A DNA stretch of 64,000 nt from Eubacteriales bacterium (GTDB taxonomy: Bacteria > Bacillota > Clostridia > Peptostreptococcales > Anaerovoracaceae). The stretch covers positions 21,500-85,499 of the forward strand of contig JAQXJR010000033.1 in NCBI GenBank assembly GCA_029009055.1, in the 5' to 3' direction. Positions 26,894 through 35,493 of this stretch are shown in pieces. How positions within the stretch are numbered: the stretch's first letter is position 1; every line of letters starts with the position of its first letter. The position numbers and the translations under genes were made by a program. The notes beneath the pieces were generated by a model. The model was not told the DNA's origin and ran no database searches. It worked only from the letters and a program-made list of their open reading frames with translations.

Positions 26894-28771
26894 ATGAAAA
26901 TTATAAGACGCGTAACAGAACCACATAATAAGCTGAATAAGACAGCCGTGGTCCTGCTATGCGTTTTTTTATCGCTCGCGGCTTCGTCCTGCTCCGGTTC
27001 ATCTTCAGACTCCGGCAAAGCCGTATCTCCTGCTGAAGACCTCCTGGTCTCCGCTTCAGAGGAAGAGATGACGCGAGTAAATAAACTCCACGACAGCAGC
27101 CTGGCTCAGAATCCGAATATATTCAACGTCAGCCTAAATGAAAGTACCTCTAAGAACCCATCGGAATCCACATTTCAGAGCTCCGGCGATTTCCCCGCTG
27201 CCTTCGACCAGAGGAAACTGGGCATAGTTACATCTGTAAAGCTTCAAAACCCTTGGGATAACTGCTGGGCATTCGGCACAGCAGCCGCGGCGGAGACCAG
27301 CGCCATATCAGCTGATAAGGCTGAAGGAGGCGATATAGGCGCGTCAGCCTCTGATATTTCCGAACGCCATCTATCGTGGTTCGCCTACACACCTATAGAG
27401 AAAGGCAGCCAGGGAGGCGAAGGGCTAAACAGCTCCTATCTTCTGGGAAACGGCGGCAGCCACGCGCCTTCAGGAATCCGCATGGATTCCGGCGGAATGC
27501 CTTCATTCACAGCGGCTCTCTTCGCCGCCGGGATTGGACCTGTTTCTGAAAAGTCCTGGCCTTACAGGAGCCGCCAGGGTTATAGGACGAAAAACAGGAA
27601 GATGGGTACCCGCTACTACGCGAGAGACGGGGATTGGACCATACCGGAATCGGCCAGATATAAGGCTGTCAGGACTCTTAAGAACGCTAACTTCCTGCCG
27701 TCGCCGGCATTATACGAAGACGGGGAATACAGCTATAATAAGTCCGCTGAGGCAGCTATTAAGAAAGAACTTATGGCGGGGCGGGGCGTAGAGATCTGCT
27801 TCCACGCGGACCAGTACCTGGCAGGCCAGGGCGAAAGCTCAGACCACATGAACGGTAAGACCTGGGCCCAGTACACATATGACGAGAGTCTGCCTAACCA
27901 CACGTCCCAAATCGTCGGCTGGGACGACCATTATTCACGTTCTAATTTCCTTAAGGGTAGGAGCAAAGCCGGACAGGATATGACGCCTCCGGCTGATGGC
28001 GCCTGGATAGTTAAGAACAGCTGGGGCTCGAGATCCGGTAAGTTCCCGAATAAAAACGATTGGGGCATAGATGGGACAGGCTATTTCTATATCTCATACT
28101 ATGATAAGAGCCTGACATTCGCGGAAAGCTATGATTTCTACGGGAAGACGGAGTCGAAAAACAGGGAGAATGAGCTTTGCTATCAATACGACCTAATGCC
28201 GCCGAACAGCGTCCTAGTCCTGAAATCCAAGCATAAGATAATGGCAGCCAACACGTTTAAGGCAGAGAAAGCAGGCCCGATCCGGGCTCTCACCATAGAG
28301 ACACCGGGCGCCGGCACGAAAGTTTCTTATAAGATCTATAAGGGAAAGCCGGGAGGATCCGGAGCGAAGCTGGCTGGAAGGCTGCTGGCATCCGGCACAG
28401 CGGAGCCGGAATACGGAGGCTATCACAGAATCGAGCTCGATGGCGCGTCTAAAGCTCTGAAGAAGGGCGAATATTTTACAGTCGTAGTGGCTGAAAAGCA
28501 GGGGGACCATTATCTGATCCCGGTGAACGAGAACTACAGTCTGAAAGCTTTTAAGAAGTTCTCATCCGATGATTCCCAGGGCATTAGGGGCTACGCTAAA
28601 TCAGTTATAGGAAACGGGGAGAGCTATATATATTCAGAGATACCTGTAGGATCTGAAGAGGAGAGAGCTTCCGGCCTCTGGCTGGACTGGGCGGAGCTCA
28701 CAGCATCGGCGTCCGAGCGCCTGGAAGGCATGCCGGTATATGATAACTTCACCATAAAGGCATTCTCCTGA
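26894..28771 (+). CDS. Papain-family (C1) protease lipoprotein
   Basis: Second C1 protease, 625 residues, with a lipoprotein signal: positively charged start, hydrophobic core LLCVFLSLAASS and lipobox Cys33, so it is predicted to be anchored on the outer face of the membrane. Catalytic residues: Gln118, Cys124 (DNCWAF), His336 (PNHTSQIVGWDD) and Asn375 (VKNSWGS). It aligns over most of its length with the upstream protease, including the RMDSGG/KMDAGG and FHAD(N/Q)Y blocks, so they arose by tandem duplication. Gap 14 bp; co-transcribed. Ends at a strong bidirectional terminator. Confidence 0.87.
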   Translation: MKIIRRVTEPHNKLNKTAVVLLCVFLSLAASSCSGSSSDSGKAVSPAEDLLVSASEEEMTRVNKLHDSSLAQNPNIFNVSLNESTSKNPSESTFQSSGDFPAAFDQRKLGIVTSVKLQNPWDNCWAFGTAAAAETSAISADKAEGGDIGASASDISERHLSWFAYTPIEKGSQGGEGLNSSYLLGNGGSHAPSGIRMDSGGMPSFTAALFAAGIGPVSEKSWPYRSRQGYRTKNRKMGTRYYARDGDWTIPESARYKAVRTLKNANFLPSPALYEDGEYSYNKSAEAAIKKELMAGRGVEICFHADQYLAGQGESSDHMNGKTWAQYTYDESLPNHTSQIVGWDDHYSRSNFLKGRSKAGQDMTPPADGAWIVKNSWGSRSGKFPNKNDWGIDGTGYFYISYYDKSLTFAESYDFYGKTESKNRENELCYQYDLMPPNSVLVLKSKHKIMAANTFKAEKAGPIRALTIETPGAGTKVSYKIYKGKPGGSGAKLAGRLLASGTAEPEYGGYHRIELDGASKALKKGEYFTVVVAEKQGDHYLIPVNENYSLKAFKKFSSDDSQGIRGYAKSVIGNGESYIYSEIPVGSEEERASGLWLDWAELTASASERLEGMPVYDNFTIKAFS

Positions 28772-28806
28772 AAGGAAGTATAGCGGGAAATTCTTTGCAT
28801 AATAAA

Positions 28807-28851
28807 ACGCGTGAGCCAGGGTCGGCATAAAACCGGCTCGGACTCACGCGT
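28807..28851. terminator. Bidirectional terminator between proteases and thioredoxin operon
   Basis: ACGCGTGAG (28807-28815) pairs with CTCACGCGT (28843-28851), with inner GC pairing; T-rich to the right and A-rich to the left. Serves the protease pair and the convergent marR-type gene. Confidence 0.85.
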
Positions 28852-28857
28852 ATTATT

Positions 28858-29319
28858 TTATTCTGACAGGGCATCCAGCAGTCTATATAGATCCTGATAG
28901 AAATTCTTCGCTTCCTTAGAATCCATGCCCGACCTGCACTGGCAAGCCATGTTCTTAGGTATGTCCACACACTTATCCCGCATAGCCCAGCCATCGTACG
29001 TAAGTGAGATCATGACCACTCGCTCATCAGCCGCCGCCCTGGTCCTGACTATGAGACCGCTACGTTCCATCTTCTTAAGGAGAGGAGTCAGGGTGCCGTT
29101 ATCCAGGTACAGCTTCTTACAGAGGTCTCCGACCTTCTGGCCGTCATTCTCCCACAGAGCCATGAGGACTATATACTGGGTGTAGGTCAGCCCCAAGGGT
29201 TTAAGCAGGGGAGTGTACGCCTTCACCACAGCTCTGGACGCGGCGTAGAGAGGGAAGCACAGCTGGTTCTCCAGCTTCAGAGCCTCATACCTGTCATTCT
29301 TAACTTTATTATCGTCCAT
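28858..29319 (-). CDS. MarR-family regulator (OhrR-like)
   Basis: 153-residue winged-helix repressor. The N-terminal helix carries LENQLCFPLYAASR with Cys21 at the place of the peroxide-sensing Cys of OhrR; the DNA-binding region includes KVGDLCKKLYLDNGTLTPLLKKMERSGL. OhrR proteins release DNA when this Cys is oxidised by organic hydroperoxides. Last gene of the operon reductase-trxA-marR, 33 bp behind trxA, which suggests it controls thioredoxin genes rather than an ohr peroxidase. A perfect 24-nt inverted repeat at the operon promoter (30740-30763) is the likely operator. Confidence 0.88.
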   Translation of the reverse strand: MDDNKVKNDRYEALKLENQLCFPLYAASRAVVKAYTPLLKPLGLTYTQYIVLMALWENDGQKVGDLCKKLYLDNGTLTPLLKKMERSGLIVRTRAAADERVVMISLTYDGWAMRDKCVDIPKNMACQCRSGMDSKEAKNFYQDLYRLLDALSE

Positions 29320-29352
29320 CTATCCACTCTTCATTAAGTTCCTGCAAAATTA

Positions 29353-29667
29353 TTACTTAGCGAACTCTTCGAGTACCGGCTTTATAGCCTGCTCAGGCAG
29401 GAAGCCTACAGATCTCTTAACTTCCTTACCATCCTGGAAGATGATGAGGCATGGGATGCTGGTGATGCCGAAGCGACTGGCCATATCCGGGTTCTCGTCT
29501 ACGTCCATGTTGAAGAAGTCCATCTTACCTGCCATGTCGTCTGAAAGCTTATCGAGGACCGGCGCCATCATGTGGCATGGGCCGCACCATGTAGCTGAGA
29601 AGTCTACTACTGCTGCCTTAGAGTTTTCTACCTGATCGAATTCTGCTGACTTGATTACCTTAACCAT
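29353..29667 (-). CDS. trxA: Thioredoxin
   Basis: 104-residue thioredoxin with the classic WCGPC active site (about residues 27-31), the cis-Pro motif SIPCL and an overall length typical of TrxA. General cytosolic disulfide reductase. One variation: the site before cis-Pro has a Cys after it (IPCLIIF), as in some clostridial thioredoxins. Strong AGGAGG ribosome site. Downstream of the flavin reductase-like thioredoxin reductase and upstream of the OhrR-like gene in one operon. Confidence 0.95.
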   Translation of the reverse strand: MVKVIKSAEFDQVENSKAAVVDFSATWCGPCHMMAPVLDKLSDDMAGKMDFFNMDVDENPDMASRFGITSIPCLIIFQDGKEVKRSVGFLPEQAIKPVLEEFAK

Positions 29668-29798
29668 AATTATTTCCTCCTGAATAAATCATCGATTGGC
29701 GCTAAATTCCAAGCGCCGTTTTATCTGTTATACTATCTGTTACATCGTATGTTTCCGACCTATAACGCCTATGACAGACTCTCATCCGGCTTCCTTAT

Positions 29799-30668
29799 TT
29801 ATTTTCTATCCTGTTCTGCCAGATAAGAAACAGCTGAAAGCGATGCCACGTTACCCTGACCGGCTGCCTTAATGTACTGATAAGGTGTTCCGGTAACGTC
29901 TCCCGCGGCGTAGAGGCCCGGGATATTCGTCCTCATGTTCAGATCTACCTTAACATGGTTTCCGTCCAGCTCCAGGCCCGGAACCAGCTTATCCGGAGCT
30001 ATGCTCTCTCTCAGCACGAATGTTCCGTCCGCCTGATACTCTCCTGTAGCTGTTACTACCGCGAAGCCTCTTAAGTCCTGTCTGATGGATACCGGTTTCT
30101 CTCTTATTACCTTAACCTGAGGCTTTACATTAATGTCTCCCTTATAAACAGGGAAGTAGATGACGCTGGAAGCTACCTCAGCCAGGAAATCAGCTTCTTC
30201 CTCCTGAGCAGGTGAGTAGCCGATGACAGCGACTCTCTTACCCTTATAAAGAGGGGCGTCGCATGTAGCGCAGTAGCTCACGCCTCTGCCCAGCAGTCTC
30301 TCTTCGCCATCCAGTGTGGAAGTCTGAGAAACTCCCGTCGCCAGGATAACGGTCCTAGCTTCTAACATATTATTTATGTCACCTGTCTGCAGAGCGAAAT
30401 AATCTCCCATGGAGTAGACATTGCTCACTCTCGCGTCAGTGATCTGGATGCCCAGCTCGTTGATATGATCGAGAAAAGCCCTCTTCAGCTTCTCGCCGCC
30501 TGTTTCCGGCAGTCCCAGGTAATTCTTCACCAGGTGGGCCTTATTAATCTTCTCCGAAAGCTGAGCGCTTCCCAGAAGCAGAACGCTCTTATTTCTGATA
30601 GTCGCCGTGATAGCCGCCTCGAGTCCAGCCGGACCTGTGCCGATAATAGCGATGTCATATCTTCCCAT
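29799..30668 (-). CDS. Thioredoxin reductase-like flavoprotein lacking the NADPH motif (FFTR-like)
   Basis: FAD-dependent disulfide reductase for the adjacent thioredoxin. FAD motif GTGPAGLEAA is near the start, the redox pair is CATC (135-138 counted from the outer ATG) and the C-terminal FAD block reads GLYAAGDVTGTPYQYIKAAGQG. The NADPH-domain sequence is degenerate: GGGDSA is replaced by GYSPAQ and the following HRR arginines are absent (FPVYKGD). This is how the ferredoxin-dependent FFTR enzymes of clostridia look, so ferredoxin is the predicted electron donor. The ATG at 30668 has GAGG nine bases upstream; an outer ATG at 30674 is only three bases from it. First gene of the trx operon. 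Confidence 0.85.
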   Translation of the reverse strand: MGRYDIAIIGTGPAGLEAAITATIRNKSVLLLGSAQLSEKINKAHLVKNYLGLPETGGEKLKRAFLDHINELGIQITDARVSNVYSMGDYFALQTGDINNMLEARTVILATGVSQTSTLDGEERLLGRGVSYCATCDAPLYKGKRVAVIGYSPAQEEEADFLAEVASSVIYFPVYKGDINVKPQVKVIREKPVSIRQDLRGFAVVTATGEYQADGTFVLRESIAPDKLVPGLELDGNHVKVDLNMRTNIPGLYAAGDVTGTPYQYIKAAGQGNVASLSAVSYLAEQDRK

Positions 30669-30739
30669 CAGCATTCACCTCTCTAGCTAATTTATCAAAG
30701 GGGACCTGTCTTATCCAGTCCCTGTTTTATGTTTTATTT

Positions 30740-30773
30740 GATTATATTTTACACAATATAATCTGCATGTCAA
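30740..30773 (-). promoter_or_regulatory. Promoter and inverted-repeat operator of the thioredoxin operon
   Basis: TTGACA (minus strand, 30768-30773) is followed by a 24-nt inverted repeat: GATTATATT (30740-30748) and AATATAATC (30755-30763), perfect in 9 of 9 pairs, covering the spacer and the -10 region. An A/T-rich repeat at this place is what an OhrR/MarR repressor would bind. Confidence 0.6.
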
Positions 30774-30864
30774 GCAAAATCCAAAGGCCGTTTGAAATTA
30801 TATATGTTATAATTATTTAAGAAAATTTGAAGTATTATTTCAACCATGAAAAGGGGGATATATC

Positions 30865-31431
30865 ATGAAGAATCTCGGTGTTAAGCCATTTCTGTTTCCT
30901 ATGCCTGTCCTTATGATCGCTACATACGATGAAAACGGTAAGGTAGACGTAATGAACATGGCCTGGGGCGGCATCTGCGGTAACGATAAAGTCGCTCTCA
31001 ACATCAGTAAGGGACATAAGACCACTAAGAACCTGCTCGCTCGTAAGGCTTTCACCATAGCTGTAGCTGACGTGGATCACCTGGATGAGGCTGACTATTT
31101 CGGCATCGCCAGCGGTAATAACGATGAGGATAAGTTCGCCAAGACTAACCTCCACGCCCTGAAGAGCGCTAATGTAGACGCTCCTGTCATCGCTGAGTTC
31201 CCGGTAACGCTCGAGTGCACACTTCACAGCACATCAGAGGATGACGGTGACTTCCGCGTCGTAGGTAAGATAGAGAACGTTATCGTAAGAGACGATGTAG
31301 TAGACGCTGACGGTAACGTAGACCCGACTAAGGTTAAGGCATTCTGCTTCGATACATATCAGAAGGGCTACTACGCTATAGGCGAGAAGGTCGGCCAGGC
31401 ATGGGATTCCGGTAAGAAGCTCATGAAATAG
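30865..31431 (+). CDS. Flavin reductase family protein
   Basis: 188-residue flavin reductase/flavoredoxin-like protein with a split-barrel FMN-binding fold. Conserved elements: PMPVLMIATYDENGKVDVMNMAWGG at the start (FMN phosphate binding) and NISKGHKTTKNL. Such proteins act as flavoredoxins or FMN reductases. AAAGGGGG lies before the ATG, TATAAT at 30808-30813. Divergent from the thioredoxin operon, whose operator lies in the shared 190-bp gap, so a common redox response is possible. Confidence 0.9.
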   Translation: MKNLGVKPFLFPMPVLMIATYDENGKVDVMNMAWGGICGNDKVALNISKGHKTTKNLLARKAFTIAVADVDHLDEADYFGIASGNNDEDKFAKTNLHALKSANVDAPVIAEFPVTLECTLHSTSEDDGDFRVVGKIENVIVRDDVVDADGNVDPTKVKAFCFDTYQKGYYAIGEKVGQAWDSGKKLMK

Positions 31432-31457
31432 CTTTCTTATTCAGCAAAGCATATTAA

Positions 31458-31510
31458 AAGCCGGGAGGCAGGGAACTGATCAGATTCTCTGCTTCCCGGC
31501 TTATTTTATT
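31458..31510 (+). terminator. Terminator after the flavin reductase gene
   Basis: AAGCCGGGAGGCAG (31458-31471) pairs with CTGCTTCCCGGCTT (31489-31502) with one G-U pair, followed by a T-rich tail. Confidence 0.85.
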
Positions 31511-31581
31511 ATTCCTCCGAATATCGCTCGCAAATCGCAACGCCGTGCTCTCCAGTATTTTCAAAGGGAGCACGCGTCAGT

Positions 31582-32370
31582 CTATTCTATAGACGGATCA
31601 GCTATGTCCGCGACACCGTTCAGTATGAGGCGAGGGCGGTAAGGGTACTGTTCCACAGTTTCTCTCGTGGAAACGCCTGTCAGGACCAGAGCTGTATCCA
31701 GGCCGGATTCTATGCCGGCTATAACGTCTGTATCCATGTTATCACCGATCATAGCAGCTTCCTCAGAATGGATGCCCAGTATGTTCAGAGCGGTCCTCAT
31801 CATCAGTGGGTTAGGCTTACCTACGAAATATGCCTTCTTATTAGTCGCCAGCTCTATAGGCGATACGAGGGCGTGGCAGGAAGGTAGGATACCGTCTGTG
31901 ATAGGAACTGTCATATCCGTATTCGTTCCTATGAGGCGGGCGCCATTATTCACGAATTTAACGGCTTTGCAGACCATTTCGTAATTATACTGCTGGGTAG
32001 CGTCTCCGATTATTACGAAATCCGGGTCTGTATCTGATATTGCGACTCCTTCATTATAGAGGGCGCCTATAAGACCGGGCTGGCCGATGACGAAAGCCTT
32101 AGCGTGGTGTTTCTGCTTAGCTACGAACTTAGCTGTAGCCAGGGCACTGGTATAGAAGTGAGATTCATCTACGTCCAAGCCCATGCTCTGAAGCTTTAAT
32201 TTCAGCTCCAGTGGCGTATTGCTGCTGTTATTCGTTAAAAACAGGAATTTCTTATCATTATCGTAAAGCCACTGAACGAAGTTTTCTACACCAGGAAGTA
32301 TCTTCCCCCCGTGGTAGATGACACCGTCCATATCGCATATAAAGCCTTTCTTACTTCTCAACTGTTCCAT
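31582..32370 (-). CDS. HAD-IIA (NagD-like) phosphatase
   Basis: 262-residue haloacid-dehalogenase phosphatase of subclass IIA. Motif I CDMDGVIYHGG (nucleophile Asp at about 13, acid Asp at 15), motif II TNNSSNTP, motif III GKPNPLMMRTAL and motif IV GDNMDTDV are all visible. The large cap between motifs II and III fits NagD/AraL-type sugar-phosphate or nucleotide phosphatases; the substrate is unknown. Monocistronic, convergent with the flavin reductase and separated from the leucine operon by a terminator. Confidence 0.92.
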   Translation of the reverse strand: MEQLRSKKGFICDMDGVIYHGGKILPGVENFVQWLYDNDKKFLFLTNNSSNTPLELKLKLQSMGLDVDESHFYTSALATAKFVAKQKHHAKAFVIGQPGLIGALYNEGVAISDTDPDFVIIGDATQQYNYEMVCKAVKFVNNGARLIGTNTDMTVPITDGILPSCHALVSPIELATNKKAYFVGKPNPLMMRTALNILGIHSEEAAMIGDNMDTDVIAGIESGLDTALVLTGVSTRETVEQYPYRPRLILNGVADIADPSIE

Positions 32371-32482
32371 ATATATCCTCCCGTAATAGTTAGAACCTAT
32401 TGTCTCTTCTTATTTCTTATATATTCATGCTAACATAGTAACAGGTTTTTGTAAAAGAATTATGTGCTGGGGCTGAAGAGAC

Positions 32483-32524
32483 GAAAAAGAGGGCAGCACG
32501 CCATTATCACAGCGTGAAGCCCTC
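32483..32524 (-). terminator. Terminator of the leuACDB operon
   Basis: On the minus strand GAGGGCTTCACGC pairs with GCGTGCTGCCCTC, then TTTTTCG; plus-strand positions 32489-32501 and 32512-32524. About 45 bp beyond the leuB stop. Confidence 0.85.
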
Positions 32525-32569
32525 AATGAATCTAAAACATTCTGCCTCTGGCAGCCTTTCCTAAATCGA

Positions 32570-33640
32570 CTAGATGAATGAAGCGATAAGCTCTCCGGCT
32601 TCTGTCGTGGAAACAGCTTCCGGCGCTCCATGGCAGAGGTCAGCTGTCCTGTATCCCTGCTTCAGGAATTCCTTAACGGCGTTCTCTATAGCGTCAGCCT
32701 CTTCCTTCAAGCCGAATGAGTAGCGCAGCATCATAGCCGCGGACAGGATGGTCGCGATAGGGTTAGCTTTACCCGTGCCCGCTATATCAGGCGCGGATCC
32801 GTGAACCGGCTCGTACATGCCGAATGAACCGTCTCCCAGGCTGGCAGATGGCAGCATACCGATAGATCCTGTGATCTGGCTGGCCTCGTCTGATAAGATG
32901 TCTCCGAACATATTAGTCGTCAGCAAAACATCGAAGTGTTTAGGATCTCTGATCAGCTGCATGGAAGCGTTATCTACATAGAAGTTATCGAGATCGACCT
33001 CAGGGTAATCCTCAGCGACCTCAGCGACCGTCTTCCTCCAGAGCCTGCTGGATTCGAGGACGTTAGACTTATCGACGCTGGTCACGCGCTTATTTCTCTT
33101 CATAGCGAGTTCGAAAGCGACCTTAGCGATCCTCTTTATCTCCATTTCAGAGTAATACTCGACGTCGTAAGCGCCCTTACCGTTTTCTGTCTCGTCTGTT
33201 CCTCTCTTACCGAAGTAGATGCCGCCCGTAAGCTCTCTGCAGATCATGATGTCGAGACCTGATCCTACTATTTCAGACTTAAGAGGGGAGGCGTCAGCCA
33301 GTTCCTCGAATATCATAGCAGGTCTCAGGTTAGCGTAGAGTCCCAGACCCTTTCTGAGCCCGAGCAAAGCCCTTTCCGGCCTGTTTTCAGCAGGCTGAGG
33401 GTCCCACTTCGGTCCGCCTACCGCCCCCAGTAAAACAGCGTCGCTGGCTTTGCATGTCTCTAAAGTCTCGTCCGGCAGGCACTCACCTGTGGCGTCTATG
33501 GCGGCTCCTCCAGCCAGTACATGTGTGAAGTTGAATGTGTGGCCGAACTTCTCTCCGATCTTATTCATGGCTCTAATGGCTTCGTCTGTAACGTCAGGAC
33601 CTATTCCGTCTCCGGCGACTACCGCGATATTATAATTCAT
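32570..33640 (-). CDS. leuB: 3-isopropylmalate dehydrogenase
   Basis: Oxidises and decarboxylates 3-isopropylmalate to 2-oxoisocaproate using NAD+, the third leucine-specific step. 356 residues. Substrate and metal motifs include PERALLGLRKGLGLYANLRP, ELTGGIYFG, the Lys/Asn pair VDKSNVLESSRLWR and the Asp block FGDILSDEASQITGSIGMLPSAS; the cofactor loop EPVHGSAPDIAG fits NAD+ specificity. Its start codon overlaps the leuD stop by one base (33640), giving translational coupling. Last gene of leuACDB. Confidence 0.97.
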   Translation of the reverse strand: MNYNIAVVAGDGIGPDVTDEAIRAMNKIGEKFGHTFNFTHVLAGGAAIDATGECLPDETLETCKASDAVLLGAVGGPKWDPQPAENRPERALLGLRKGLGLYANLRPAMIFEELADASPLKSEIVGSGLDIMICRELTGGIYFGKRGTDETENGKGAYDVEYYSEMEIKRIAKVAFELAMKRNKRVTSVDKSNVLESSRLWRKTVAEVAEDYPEVDLDNFYVDNASMQLIRDPKHFDVLLTTNMFGDILSDEASQITGSIGMLPSASLGDGSFGMYEPVHGSAPDIAGTGKANPIATILSAAMMLRYSFGLKEEADAIENAVKEFLKQGYRTADLCHGAPEAVSTTEAGELIASFI

Positions 33641-34137
33641 TATTTCTCCTCCTTATCCCTGATACTGTTAAGCAGACCGCCTGACGCGATTATGTTCTGA
33701 ATGAATTCAGGGAACGGGGCAGCCTTAAAGCTTCTATTCTGAGTTATGTCTGTTATAACGCCGCTGTCGAAATCAACTTCGACCTCATCGCCTGCTTCTA
33801 TTGCCTGTGACGCTTCCGGGCACTCCATGATAGGGAGTCCTATATTTATAGAGTTCCTGTAGAATATCCTGGCGAATGTGGAAGCTATGACGCAGGAAAT
33901 ACCTGACGCCTTTATAGAAATAGGGGCGTGTTCTCGAGACGAGCCGCAGCCGAAGTTCTCTCCGGCTACCATGATGTCTCCAGCCTTAACTTTCTTAGTG
34001 AAGTCTTTATCTATGTCTTCCATGCAGTGGCTGGCCAGCTCCTTCTCATCAGCTGTGTTCAGGTAGCGGGCAGGGATTATTACATCTGTATCTACGTTAT
34101 CTCCGTATTTGATTACTGTTCCTAAAGCCTTTTCCAT
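33640..34137 (-). CDS. leuD: 3-isopropylmalate dehydratase small subunit
   Basis: 165-residue swivelling-domain subunit that completes the aconitase-type isomerase with LeuC, converting 2-isopropylmalate to 3-isopropylmalate. Recognisable motifs are [27 protein letters not shown] and [15 protein letters not shown]. This short form (as opposed to the 200-residue enterobacterial form) belongs with HacA/LeuC2-type large subunits. Sits 22 bp behind leuC and overlaps leuB by one base. Confidence 0.96.
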   Translation of the reverse strand: MEKALGTVIKYGDNVDTDVIIPARYLNTADEKELASHCMEDIDKDFTKKVKAGDIMVAGENFGCGSSREHAPISIKASGISCVIASTFARIFYRNSINIGLPIMECPEASQAIEAGDEVEVDFDSGVITDITQNRSFKAAPFPEFIQNIIASGGLLNSIRDKEEK

Positions 34138-34159
34138 TTCTGTTCCTTTCTGCTGACGG

Positions 34160-35419
34160 TTAGAGGAGGGCAGGGTCCCAGATCTTACCCTCTATGGCTG
34201 AAGCCGCTGCTACAGCCGGGTTAGTCAGATATATCTCTGAGTCTATGGCGCCCATCCTGCCTACGAAATTCCTGTTCGTCGTCGATACGCATCTCTCGCC
34301 GGAAGCGAGGATACCCATGTAGCCGCCCAGGCAAGGTCCGCATGTCGGTGTGGAGATTATGCAGCCTGAGTCGATGAAAATGTCGGCGTAGCCTCTTTTA
34401 ATGCATTCTTTATAAATAGCCTGTGTAGCAGGAATGACGATAGCGCGGATGCCCTTCGCTACGTGTCTTCCCTTAAGAATCTCAGCCGCGGCCTGCATGT
34501 CGTCAATTCTTCCGTTAGTGCAGGAGCCGATAACGACCTGGTCTATTTCTATTCCCTTAGCCTCATCTATGGTATGAGTGTTTTCCGGGAGGTGAGGGTA
34601 GGCTACAGTCGGTCTGATCTCTGACAGGTCTATGTCATATGTCTTCTCGTAAACGGCGTCCGGGTCAGCCTCGTATATTTTATAAGGCCTGTTGACTCTG
34701 CCTTCCATATACTTCTTCGTCACGTCATCTACAGGGAATATGCCGTTCTTACCGCCGGCTTCTATAGCCATATTGCAGATCGTGAGGCGGTCGTCCATGC
34801 TGAGGCTCTCTACGCCCGGACCTGTGAACTCCATGGATTTATAGAGGGCTCCATCCACTCCGATCATGCCGATTATGTGGAGGATGACGTCCTTACCGCT
34901 GACATATTTATTAAGCTTGCCGGTGAGGTTGAACTTAATGGCTGAAGGGACCTTAAACCAAGCCTGTCCTGTGGCCATTCCCGCGCAAAGGTCTGTAGAT
35001 CCCACTCCTGTGGAGAAGGCTCCGAGGGCTCCGTATGTGCATGTGTGGGAGTCAGCTCCGATGATGGCTTCACCAGCGCACACCAGGCCTTTCTCAGGAA
35101 GCAGGGCGTGCTCTATTCCCATCTCTCCCACATCGTAGTAATTATCTATGTCGAATCTCTTCGCGAACTGACGGCAGACCTTACACTGCTCAGCGCTCTT
35201 AATGTCCTTATTAGGCACGAAGTGATCCATAACGAGTGACACCTTACTCTTATCGAAGACGCTGTCGAATTCAGCCTTATCGAACTCCTTAATAGATACA
35301 GGTCCCGTGATGTCGTTCGCGAGTACCATGTCGAGCTTAGCGTTTATGAGCTGTCCCGCTTCTACGCTCTCGAGCCCGGCGTGGTCTGCCAGTATCTTCT
35401 GGGTCATAGTCATTCCCAT
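34160..35419 (-). CDS. leuC: 3-isopropylmalate dehydratase large subunit
   Basis: 419-residue aconitase-superfamily subunit carrying the [4Fe-4S] cluster. Cluster cysteines are in IGSCTNGR and the pair [32 protein letters not shown] is the active-site segment. The short form of the family, matching the short LeuD. Start ATG 35419 with AGGAGG nearby. Third... the order is leuA, leuC, leuD, leuB, all leftward behind a T-box. Confidence 0.96.
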   Translation of the reverse strand: MGMTMTQKILADHAGLESVEAGQLINAKLDMVLANDITGPVSIKEFDKAEFDSVFDKSKVSLVMDHFVPNKDIKSAEQCKVCRQFAKRFDIDNYYDVGEMGIEHALLPEKGLVCAGEAIIGADSHTCTYGALGAFSTGVGSTDLCAGMATGQAWFKVPSAIKFNLTGKLNKYVSGKDVILHIIGMIGVDGALYKSMEFTGPGVESLSMDDRLTICNMAIEAGGKNGIFPVDDVTKKYMEGRVNRPYKIYEADPDAVYEKTYDIDLSEIRPTVAYPHLPENTHTIDEAKGIEIDQVVIGSCTNGRIDDMQAAAEILKGRHVAKGIRAIVIPATQAIYKECIKRGYADIFIDSGCIISTPTCGPCLGGYMGILASGERCVSTTNRNFVGRMGAIDSEIYLTNPAVAAASAIEGKIWDPALL

Positions 35420-35493
35420 GATTTATTTCCTCCTGCTGACATATAGTTTATGTCTCCCGCAAAGCCGACCCGTGTGGACGGTTCGCGCTTTCA

